Source of the DNA: Parasulfuritortus sp037439465
GTDB taxonomy: Bacteria; Pseudomonadota; Gammaproteobacteria; Burkholderiales; Thiobacillaceae
Direction of reading: 5' to 3'
Length of the DNA stretch: 20,015 bases
Assembly: GCA_037439465.1 (NCBI GenBank)
Contig: JBBIVX010000029.1
Coordinates: 1 to 20,015 of the forward strand
In this document: piece by piece, positions 14,003-20,015 of the stretch
Layout of the letters: each line of letters starts with the position of its first letter
How positions within the stretch are numbered: the stretch's first letter is position 1
The notes under the pieces: model-generated
The model's database searches: none
Seen by the model: only the letters and a program-made list of their open reading frames with translations
What the model was told of the DNA's origin: nothing
Position numbers and translations under genes: made by a program

Positions 14003-14865
14003 TTCCTGCCCGCGGCAGGCATCTGGCGACAGGAAGCCATTGGGCAGTGTGGCTTTGGCTATTGACGGTAACGCTGGCCTTGGCCGACAGCCTTCCGATC
14101 CCCGCTTTGCAGGCGCGAGTCACCGACCAGACCGCCACCTTGTCCGTCAGCCAGATTGGGGCGCTGGAAAGCAAGCTGGCCGCTTTTGAGGCACGCAAGG
14201 GTAGCCAGTTGGCCGTGTTGATCGTTGCCACCACCCAGCCAGAAACCATCGAACAATTCGCTATTCGCGCCGCCGAGTCCTGGAGGCTGGGCCGCAAAGG
14301 TGTGGATGACGGCGCGTTGCTGCTGTTGGCCAAGGATGACCAGGCATTGCGCATCGAAGTTGGCTATGGCCTGGAGGGGGTGATCCCTGATGCTGTGGCA
14401 AAACGGGTGATCGAGGAGGTCATCGTGCCGCGCTTTAGGTCAGGCGATTTCTATGGCGGGATCGATGCCGGCGTGGATCGGCTGATCGCCCTGATGGACG
14501 GCGAGCCACTGCCGGAACCGTCCCCGAAGGTCGCATCTGCCGGAGGCGGAGTCGCTGAATTCCTGCCCATGGCGATGCTGTTCATCATCGTGGCGGGTGG
14601 TGTGCTGCGCGCCATCTTGGGCCGCTTAGTGGCCGCCATCTTGGTGGCGGCTATAGGTTTCATGGGCGTCTGGTGGCTGACTCAGGCCCTGGGGGTCGCC
14701 CTCGTCTTCGCTATTTTCGTGTTTATCGTCACCCTGGGAGGTTTTGGCGGAGGAGGTGGGCGCGGCGGTGGCGGCTGGAGTGCGGGCGGTGGCGGTTTAT
14801 CCGGTGGTGGTTTCTCTGGTGGTGGCGGCGGCTTTGGCGGCGGCGGCGCGTCTGGGCGGTGGTGA
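13999..14865 (+). CDS. TPM-domain membrane protein with glycine-rich tail (YgcG-like)
   Basis: A 288-aa protein. Residues 1-29 are a signal peptide ending LALA. About 30-170 is a TPM (TLP18.3/Psb32/MOLO-1) domain with conserved GVDDGALLLLAKDDQALRIEVGYGLEG and the VPRFRSGDFYGGI block. Two or three hydrophobic helices lie between about 188 and 247. The tail from about 248 is nearly all Gly/Ser and ends GGGGASGRW. The TPM domain should be periplasmic. Family members are linked to envelope stress or membrane-protein quality control, but their biochemistry is unsettled. The start overlaps the methyltransferase stop (ATGA), and the next TPM gene begins 2 bases after its stop. This gene type usually follows lemA, which is absent here. 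Confidence 0.9.
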   Translation: MIPARGRHLATGSHWAVWLWLLTVTLALADSLPIPALQARVTDQTATLSVSQIGALESKLAAFEARKGSQLAVLIVATTQPETIEQFAIRAAESWRLGRKGVDDGALLLLAKDDQALRIEVGYGLEGVIPDAVAKRVIEEVIVPRFRSGDFYGGIDAGVDRLIALMDGEPLPEPSPKVASAGGGVAEFLPMAMLFIIVAGGVLRAILGRLVAAILVAAIGFMGVWWLTQALGVALVFAIFVFIVTLGGFGGGGGRGGGGWSAGGGGLSGGGFSGGGGGFGGGGASGRW

Positions 14866-14867
14866 TT

Positions 14868-15365
14868 ATGAATCTGCTGCGTTTACTCAAACATCTCATT
14901 TATCCTGACTGGTGGTTACGGCGACGCCTGCCTGCCCCTGCCATGAGCCATATCGAACGGGCCATTGCCGACTCGGAGGCGCGCCATGGTGGTGAAATTC
15001 GAGTGGCATTGGAGACTACGCTGGATGTGTGGCCGTTGCTGTGCGGCCGAAACGCGCAGGATCGCGCCATCGAGGTTTTTTCATCCATGCGCGTTTGGGA
15101 TACCGAGGCCAATAATGGCGTGTTGATCTATGTGCTGCTGGCTGACCGGGACGTGGAGATCGTTGCCGACCGCGGAGTGGCCAGTCATGTCGCGACGGCG
15201 GAATGGGAGGATGTTTGCCATGAAATGGAGCGGCGCTTCCGAGAAGGTCTCCATGAAAACGCGCTACTTTATGGTGTGCTGGCCATTGGCCAGCGCTTGC
15301 AGAGCTTATATCCGCGCACACCCGAGCATCCCAATGAGTTGCCTGACAGACCGCTGCGGGTTTAG
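14868..15365 (+). CDS. Second TPM-domain protein, short form
   Basis: A 165-aa protein. It begins MNLLRLLKHLIYPDWWLRRR, without a signal peptide, followed by a TPM domain: HIERAIADSEARHGGEIRVALE, then NNGVLIYVLLADRDVEIVADRGV and a helix-rich end with FREGLHENALLYGVLAIGQRL. It is the usual small cytoplasm-side partner of the longer TPM protein, and the pair is normally cotranscribed. The ATG at 14868 is two bases after the preceding stop, so translation is probably coupled. The stop TAG overlaps the stop of lplT on the other strand by four bases. Confidence 0.87.
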   Translation: MNLLRLLKHLIYPDWWLRRRLPAPAMSHIERAIADSEARHGGEIRVALETTLDVWPLLCGRNAQDRAIEVFSSMRVWDTEANNGVLIYVLLADRDVEIVADRGVASHVATAEWEDVCHEMERRFREGLHENALLYGVLAIGQRLQSLYPRTPEHPNELPDRPLRV

Positions 15366-16765
15366 TGCTTTTTCCGGTGTCCTTGCGGCACTTGGGTGAT
15401 TGCCCGAACCGTCTTCCTGACCAGCTTGTTGGGATCGGCCAGGTTTTCCTTCAATGCGCCGGCGGTGGTTTGCTGGCTGGGGCGGGGGGGGTGATGGGCC
15501 GCTGACGCGATGGCCAGAAGGCGTTCCAATTCTTCCTTGTGTTGCCGCATATTGAATATGTGCCAACGTTGGACCAGATACATGCTGACGATGATGAAAC
15601 CGCCGAACAGGGTAATGACCAGCCAGATGGGCAGGTCGGCGGCAATCATCAGGGTATAGAGAGCCAGCATGACGAGGATGCCTAGATTTTCATTGAAGTT
15701 CTGCACGGCGATGGAGTGTCCCGCGCCCATCAGGATATGACCACGGTGCTGCAAGAGGGCATTCATGGGTACCACGAAGAACCCGGCCATGGCGCCGACT
15801 GCGATCATGAGCAGGATGGCTGGCAGCAGGCTTTGTACGGCGATCATGAGCAGGGCCGCAAAACCCATGGCGATACCCACTCCGATGACGCGCACGGATT
15901 TGTCAATAGCTACCAGTTTCCCTGCCAGTACGGCGCCGATCGCCACGCCCACCGCGAAAACACCCTGGAGGTAGGTTGCCTGATACAAGGGGATATGCAA
16001 GGCATGCTCTGCCCAGCGCAGCATGATGTACTGCAATGTTGCGCCCGCGCCCCAGAACAGCGTAGTCACAGCCAGGGTGATCTGTCCGAGCTTGTCGAAC
16101 CAGAGCAGCTTTACGCAGTGGGCGAAATCACGTACCAAAAAAACCGGGTTGCGATGCAGCACCCGATGGTCCACGCCGGTATCCGGCACCCACAGGTTGA
16201 AAAAGGCGGCGATGAAATAGAGGGCGGCTATGGTGCCCATACTGTAATCAAGCAGACTGTCGGCGAGGCCTTCGAACAGTAGCCGATCGAGCGTGCCAAA
16301 GGCCTGGCTGACAGCTGGGCTGATAAGCCAGCCGCCAACGATGGTGCCGAGGATGATGGCGCCCACCGTCAGCCCCTCGATCCAGCTATTGGCTATCACC
16401 AGTTTGGAGTGAGGCAGGTATTCGGTGAGGATGCCATATTTCGCCGGCGAATAGGCCGCTGCCCCAAGGCCGACCACGCCATAGGCATAGAGTGGATTGA
16501 TGCCGATAATCATCATTACACAACCGATGATCTTGATCATGTTGCTGATCAACATGACACGGCCTTTGGGCATCGAATCGGCAAAGGCGCCGACGAAAGC
16601 CGCCAGAACAACATAGGAAACTGTGAAGAACAGCTTGAGAAGGGGCTCGTATTCCGCCGGAGCCTGTATCTCCCGGAGCATGGCGATCGCGGTGAGGAGG
16701 AGGGCATTATCGGCCAGCGCCGAGAAAAACTGCGCCACCATAATGATGAAAAAACCGCGATCCAT
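15362..16765 (-). CDS. lplT: Lysophospholipid transporter LplT (MFS), with C-terminal extension
   Basis: A 467-aa major facilitator protein with about 12 hydrophobic helices. The opening FFIIMVAQFFSALADNALLL, the MFS loop ADSMPKGRVM and the block YSPAKYGILTEYLPHSKLV are typical of LplT. LplT flips lysophosphatidylethanolamine inward across the inner membrane for re-acylation by Aas. E. coli LplT is about 400 aa and ends soon after the last helix. Here about 65 extra residues follow (from QRWHIFNMRQHKEEL), hydrophilic and basic, of unknown use. In many bacteria lplT sits beside or is fused to the acyltransferase gene; no such gene is in this window. It is transcribed alone, divergent from the LysR gene. 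Confidence 0.9.
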   Translation of the reverse strand: MDRGFFIIMVAQFFSALADNALLLTAIAMLREIQAPAEYEPLLKLFFTVSYVVLAAFVGAFADSMPKGRVMLISNMIKIIGCVMMIIGINPLYAYGVVGLGAAAYSPAKYGILTEYLPHSKLVIANSWIEGLTVGAIILGTIVGGWLISPAVSQAFGTLDRLLFEGLADSLLDYSMGTIAALYFIAAFFNLWVPDTGVDHRVLHRNPVFLVRDFAHCVKLLWFDKLGQITLAVTTLFWGAGATLQYIMLRWAEHALHIPLYQATYLQGVFAVGVAIGAVLAGKLVAIDKSVRVIGVGIAMGFAALLMIAVQSLLPAILLMIAVGAMAGFFVVPMNALLQHRGHILMGAGHSIAVQNFNENLGILVMLALYTLMIAADLPIWLVITLFGGFIIVSMYLVQRWHIFNMRQHKEELERLLAIASAAHHPPRPSQQTTAGALKENLADPNKLVRKTVRAITQVPQGHRKKH

Positions 16766-16906
16766 TGAAGTCTTATAGTTTGGCCATAGAGGTCTTGCGG
16801 TTTATAACACGCCAGCTACTCCCATGCTATCTCGCCATCTAGTGGGTGAATGGTTGTCAGGGCCCCTTCCAGGATTCAGGCTGGCCATAATAAGCAAATT
16901 ATGGTT

Positions 16907-16929
16907 CAATAAAATTTATTGATTTTATT
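16907..16929. promoter_or_regulatory. AT-rich inverted repeats upstream of the LysR gene (candidate operator)
   Basis: Two overlapping dyads lie 13-35 bases before the LysR start. CAATAAA-A-TTTATTG (16907-16921) is a perfect 7-bp inverted repeat. AATAAAAT (16908-16915) with ATTTTATT (16922-16929) is a perfect 8-bp repeat with a 6-base spacer. LysR-type regulators bind short AT-rich dyads near their own divergent promoters, and here lplT is the divergent gene. Simple AT-richness could also produce such dyads. Confidence 0.4.
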
Positions 16930-16941
16930 AAGTGTTGCGTT

Positions 16942-17859
16942 ATGGCGGATCGTCGGCTTCAAGTTTTTTATACAGTAGCCAAACAGCTTTCCTTTACCAA
17001 AGCGGCGGAGTTGCTCTTCATGACCCAGCCTGCCGTGACCTTCCAGGTCAAGCAGTTGGAAGAACATTTCAGCACCCGTCTGTTTGAACGCTCGCATGGC
17101 AAGATTACGCTCACCCCGGCCGGTGAATTGACCCTCGATTACGCTGAACGCATCCTCAACATGACCAGTGAGATGGAGGCGCGCATCTCCGAATTGACCG
17201 GGCAGGTGAGCGGGCCATTATTGATTGGCGCCTCGACGACGATCGCCGAATACATGCTGCCCAAGCTCCTTGGCGAGTTCAAGCGACGGCATCCGGAAAC
17301 ACAGGCGAGATTGACCGTGGCCAATTCGGAGACCATCGAGCACAAGGTCGCGGACCATACCCTGGACCTGGGTCTCATCGAATCGCCTTCGCACAACCCC
17401 AATCTGGTGACGGTGGTTTGTTGCGAGGATGAATTGGTGATGATCTGCGCGCCGGATTCCGAACTGGCCCGGCACCAGACCATCAGCCCGGCGCAACTGG
17501 CGGGCAATTCCTACATCAGCCGTGAACCGGGTTCCGGTACCCGTGAATGCATAGACGACTATTTTCGTGACAATGGCGTTTCTCTCGACGAGCTCAACTT
17601 GGTGATGGAACTGGGTAGCCGGGAGGCCATCAAGGGAGCGGTGTCCGCCGGCCTGGGTGCGGCCATCGTTTCGGTGACCACTGTGGCCAAGGAGGTACGC
17701 TTGGGCGAATTGACAGCAATCCCCCTAGACCCGCCTCTGAGGCGGCAACTGTCACTGGTCTATCCCCAGGAAAAGTTCCGCAGCAAGTTGCTGCAGGCCT
17801 TTCTTGATTTTGTCGGGTCCAGCTCTCTGCTGCGGGATGCCACCCAGATCGTTCTCTAG
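16942..17859 (+). CDS. LysR-family transcriptional regulator (CysL/CbbR-like)
   Basis: A 305-aa regulator of normal length. Residues 1-61 are the winged helix-turn-helix (RLQVFYTVAKQLSFTKAAELLFMTQPAVTFQVKQLEE). A linker helix and a periplasmic-binding-protein-like effector domain follow (about 90-295), starting GPLLIGASTTIAEYMLPKLL, with the SREPGSGTR block that is common in CysL/CbbR-type members. The ligand cannot be told from the sequence. It is divergent from lplT and is followed after only 3 bases by the 126-aa gene, so it probably heads a four-gene unit with ubiG and the HAD phosphatase. Whether it controls that unit or lplT is unknown. Confidence 0.93.
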   Translation: MADRRLQVFYTVAKQLSFTKAAELLFMTQPAVTFQVKQLEEHFSTRLFERSHGKITLTPAGELTLDYAERILNMTSEMEARISELTGQVSGPLLIGASTTIAEYMLPKLLGEFKRRHPETQARLTVANSETIEHKVADHTLDLGLIESPSHNPNLVTVVCCEDELVMICAPDSELARHQTISPAQLAGNSYISREPGSGTRECIDDYFRDNGVSLDELNLVMELGSREAIKGAVSAGLGAAIVSVTTVAKEVRLGELTAIPLDPPLRRQLSLVYPQEKFRSKLLQAFLDFVGSSSLLRDATQIVL

Positions 17860-17862
17860 CGC

Positions 17863-18243
17863 ATGGCTACGCAAGAAAAGAGGCTGCTGCGCCTATTTCA
17901 CGGTCTCGCCGAAGAAGGCCGGGCCAGCCTGCTCGATTACGCAGAGTTTCTCGCTAGCCGTAAGGATGGGCACGCAACAACCCACATACCGCAATCTCCA
18001 CTCGCCATCCCCCGTCCCGAGCAGGAATCAGTGGTCAGGGCCATCAAACGCCTGATTGCCACTTACCCTATGCTGGAGCGGGACAGCCTGCTTCATGAAA
18101 CCTCCGCGCTGATGACCCGGCATGTGGTGCATAAACACCCCGCCGTGGAGATCATCGATGAGCTGGAACAGGTCTTCCGGCGGCATTACGATAACCTCGC
18201 TTCCGTCAAGGAAAGAGAAACATCATCACGGGCCTCATCATGA
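17863..18243 (+). CDS. Hypothetical protein (126 aa) between LysR and ubiG
   Basis: I do not recognise a named family. The protein is soluble, without signal or membrane segment. An N-terminal helix (EKRLLRLFHGLAEEGRASLLDYAEFLASR) resembles short helical segments found in small DNA- or protein-binding proteins. A Pro-rich linker follows (THIPQSPLAIPRPEQESVV), then helices RAIKRLIATYPML, SLLHETSALMTRHVV and a C-terminal EIIDELEQVFRRHY. It starts 3 bases after the LysR stop and its TGA overlaps the ubiG ATG (ATGA), so its translation is tightly linked to ubiG. Codon use is like its neighbours and the start fits the operon spacing, so it is very likely a real gene. Confidence 0.82.
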   Translation: MATQEKRLLRLFHGLAEEGRASLLDYAEFLASRKDGHATTHIPQSPLAIPRPEQESVVRAIKRLIATYPMLERDSLLHETSALMTRHVVHKHPAVEIIDELEQVFRRHYDNLASVKERETSSRASS

Positions 18244-18938
18244 CCAACGCCGACCAAGCCGAACTCGATAAATTCAGCGCCCTGGCGCACCGCTGGTGGG
18301 ATCCTCAATCCGAGTTCCGGCCCTTGCACGAAATCAACCCATTGCGTTTGGAGTGGATTGACAGCCTGGTGGCACTTGCTGGCAAGCGAGTCATCGATGT
18401 CGGTTGTGGCGGCGGCATACTGGCCGAGGCTATGGCCGCCAAAAACGCCAAGGTCACTGGTATTGACCTTTCTGATAAGGCCCTCAAGGTCGCCAAACTG
18501 CACCTGCTCGAATCCGGCTGCGAAGTAGAGTATCGATCCATCGCCGCCGAGGCGATCGCCGAGGAGCGCCCGGAGACTTACGACATAGTCACCTGCCTGG
18601 AAATGCTTGAGCATGTGCCCGACCCAGCCAGCACCATCGCGGCCTGCGCGCGCCTGTGCAAACCGGGCGGCTGGCTATTTTTTTCCACGATCAACCGCAA
18701 TCCCAAGAGCTACCTGTTCGCCATCATCGGCGCCGAATACCTTCTCAACCTACTACCGAAGGGTACGCACGACTGGGCAAGGTTTCTCAAGCCGGCCGAG
18801 CTGACCCGCTACACCCGCCAAGCCGGTCTGGACATGGTTGAGATCAAGGGCATGACCTACAACCCCTTCACCAAGATCTACTCGCTCGGCCGCGACACCA
18901 ACGTCAACTACCTGATCGCCTGCCGCAAACCTGGCTGA
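18240..18938 (+). CDS. ubiG: Ubiquinone O-methyltransferase UbiG
   Basis: A 232-aa SAM-dependent methyltransferase that carries out both O-methylations in ubiquinone biosynthesis. SAM motif I is VIDVGCGGGILAEAMA (51-66), with the acidic residue in GIDLSD (74-79). The metal-binding set known in E. coli UbiG (Glu142, Glu145, His146) is present here as Glu121, Glu124 and His125 in LEMLEHVPDP. The insertion IIGAEYLLNLLPKGTHDW (162-179) is the membrane-binding segment typical of UbiG. The start overlaps the preceding gene (ATGA) and the HAD phosphatase begins one base after its stop, so all are probably cotranscribed. Its presence implies a ubiquinone-using respiratory chain. Confidence 0.97.
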   Translation: MTNADQAELDKFSALAHRWWDPQSEFRPLHEINPLRLEWIDSLVALAGKRVIDVGCGGGILAEAMAAKNAKVTGIDLSDKALKVAKLHLLESGCEVEYRSIAAEAIAEERPETYDIVTCLEMLEHVPDPASTIAACARLCKPGGWLFFSTINRNPKSYLFAIIGAEYLLNLLPKGTHDWARFLKPAELTRYTRQAGLDMVEIKGMTYNPFTKIYSLGRDTNVNYLIACRKPG

Positions 18939-18939
18939 A

Positions 18940-19599
18940 ATGGTGCGCGCTGTCCTGTTTGATCTTGACGGCACGCTGGTCGATACCGCGCCCGACCTGG
19001 GCGATACCATCAACGCGATGCTGGCACGGCGCGGCCGGCTGGCGCTGTCCGAAACAGCCATTCGCGCCCAGGCGTCGCACGGTTCACAAGCCTTGATCAG
19101 GCTTGCCTTCGGCGTTGCCGAGGACGACTCCGTTTTTCCCGAGCTGCGCCGCGAATTTCTGGAACACTACTCTGCGCATCTGGCGGACCGCTCCAGCCTG
19201 TTTTCCGGCATGGACCAGCTGTTGGCAATACTGGAAGATCACGCCATCGCCTGGGGCGTGGTCACCAACAAGCCGACTCGTTACACCGAACCCTTGCTCG
19301 AACGACTCGGATTATTGAAGCGCGCCGCCTGCGTGGTCAGCGGCGACACCTGCGTCCGGTCGAAGCCTGACCCGGAACCTATGTGGCATGCCTGCCGGAT
19401 GATCGGCCTCGCGCCGGAACGTTGCCTATACGTTGGCGATGCGGAACGCGATATCGAAGCCGCTCGCGCGGCTCATATGCCGGCCATTGTCGCGCTTTAT
19501 GGTTACATCGCCGAGGCCGACCAGACGACGGCTTGGGGCGGAAACGGTTTCATCCGCTATCCGCTGGAATTGCTTGACTATCTCAACCTCCGCTCGTAG
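18940..19599 (+). CDS. mupP: HAD phosphatase, MupP-type (often labelled phosphoglycolate phosphatase Gph)
   Basis: A 219-aa HAD-IA hydrolase. Motif I is FDLDGTLVDTAPD (nucleophile Asp8, acid Asp10), motif II VVTNKP (Thr109), motif III has Lys142 in RSKPDPEP, and motif IV VGDAERDIEAA (Asp167, Asp171). The cap domain lies about 16-90. The gene sits directly after ubiG, as does MupP (PA3172) in Pseudomonas. MupP removes phosphate from N-acetylmuramic acid 6-phosphate in peptidoglycan recycling, and the ending YGYIAEADQTTAWGG resembles it. True Gph is close in sequence, so the substrate call is less sure than the fold. The gene is coupled to ubiG with a one-base gap and ends 55 bases before tmRNA. 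Confidence 0.85.
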   Translation: MVRAVLFDLDGTLVDTAPDLGDTINAMLARRGRLALSETAIRAQASHGSQALIRLAFGVAEDDSVFPELRREFLEHYSAHLADRSSLFSGMDQLLAILEDHAIAWGVVTNKPTRYTEPLLERLGLLKRAACVVSGDTCVRSKPDPEPMWHACRMIGLAPERCLYVGDAERDIEAARAAHMPAIVALYGYIAEADQTTAWGGNGFIRYPLELLDYLNLRS

Positions 19600-19654
19600 T
19601 CTCGGCCACGGTGTGAACTTTTCCGGGAAAGGAAACTCTCATACCGTATTACAT

Positions 19655-20015
19655 GGGGCCGACTTGGCTTCGACGTGGGTAGCAAAGCAGACGAGTGCAT
19701 ACCGAGGCCCAGTTCCCTCGTAAATCCATCTGGAAAAAGTTAGTCGCCAACGACGAAACGTACGCTCTAGCCGCTTGACGGCTAGACTCCACACCGGCAG
19801 GTCCATGGGCCGGGCTGGGCAACCAGCGGTGGAGTCATTTACATGGACTCGCGTTGAATCGGGCCGCTTGATACAACGTTAAACCAAGGTGGCTCGCCTG
19901 AATCCAGCCTGTTCGGCCGGCGTGATCCGGGTTAAAACCAAATGACCGGAATAAGTATGTAGATCTTGCTGTAGAGGACTTACGGACGCGGGTTCGATTC
20001 CCGCCGGCTCCACCA
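19655..20015 (+). ncRNA. ssrA: Transfer-messenger RNA (tmRNA)
   Basis: The 5' end GGGGCCGACTTGGCTTCGAC and the 3' end GGGTTCGATTCCCGCCGGCT plus CCACCA are the tmRNA signatures. GGGGCCG pairs with CGGCTCC to make the tRNA-like acceptor stem, with one G-U pair, and CCA is encoded. The length, 361 nt, is normal (E. coli 363). It frees stalled ribosomes together with SmpB and tags the incomplete protein. The window ends exactly on the last A. I could not find a convincing -35/-10 pair in the 55 bases between the phosphatase gene and the RNA. Confidence 0.97.
19746..19778 (+). other. tmRNA proteolysis-tag reading frame, tag ANDETYALAA
   Basis: Resume codon GCC at 19746, then AAC GAC GAA ACG TAC GCT CTA GCC GCT and stop TGA at 19776-19778. 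With the alanine carried by tmRNA the tag is A-ANDETYALAA. The ALAA end is the ClpXP/ClpAP recognition signal. The ETY variant is typical of some betaproteobacteria. Confidence 0.93.

Noticed and set aside
14740..14855. GGC/GGT-rich repeat
   Set aside because: It encodes the glycine-rich tail usual for this TPM family; not a mobile or CRISPR-like repeat.
14673..14867. Upstream extension of the second TPM gene
   Set aside because: The Arg/Trp-rich translation is the glycine tail of the first TPM gene read in a shifted frame. ATG 14868 follows its stop directly.
19600..19654. Promoter for tmRNA
   Set aside because: Pieces such as TGTGAA and TATTAC are present but their spacing relative to the mature 5' end does not fit, so no promoter is reported.

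Overview
The window looks like chromosomal DNA of a proteobacterium, most likely a betaproteobacterium. Its tmRNA encodes the tag ANDETYALAA, a form I know from Neisseria-like betaproteobacteria. The ubiG-HAD phosphatase pair, DnaE, LplT and the Lap-type biofilm genes fit the same group. Species cannot be named from sequence alone.

Bases 1-8525 form a biofilm-adhesin region of the LapA/LapD/LapG type. It starts with the 3' end of a very large RTX adhesin (cadherin-like and other repeats, a VWA domain, nine RTX nonapeptides and a type I secretion signal). A 117-aa conserved hypothetical protein follows. On the opposite strand lie lapD (c-di-GMP receptor with degenerate GGDEF and EAL sites) and lapG (periplasmic Cys-His-Asp protease). 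Across an AT-rich intergenic region, divergent from lapG, is a TolC-family outer-membrane channel fused to an OmpA peptidoglycan-binding domain. The expected logic is as follows. The adhesin leaves by a type I exporter whose outer-membrane pore could be the TolC-OmpA protein. LapG can cleave the adhesin from the surface. LapD holds LapG when c-di-GMP is high. The inner-membrane ABC and HlyD components are not in the window.

Bases 8568-12300 hold dnaE (replicative polymerase alpha subunit). Immediately after it is a strong candidate for an independently transcribed small RNA of about 104 nt. It has a good sigma70-type promoter, two hairpins that each display a UCCUCC (anti-Shine-Dalgarno) loop, and a rho-independent terminator. 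I consider this the most novel element here.

Bases 12348-15365 are a tightly packed, translationally coupled set: a membrane-anchored pentapeptide-repeat protein with a GYF-like N-terminus, a SpoU-family RNA methyltransferase, and two TPM-domain proteins. This set converges, with a 4-bp overlap of stop codons, on lplT (lysophospholipid transporter) on the minus strand.

Bases 16942-19599 are a compact four-gene unit: a LysR regulator, a 126-aa unknown protein, ubiG (ubiquinone synthesis) and a MupP/Gph-type HAD phosphatase. The window ends exactly at the encoded CCA of ssrA (tmRNA). I saw no insertion sequences, CRISPR arrays, tRNAs (apart from the tRNA-like part of tmRNA) or rRNAs.
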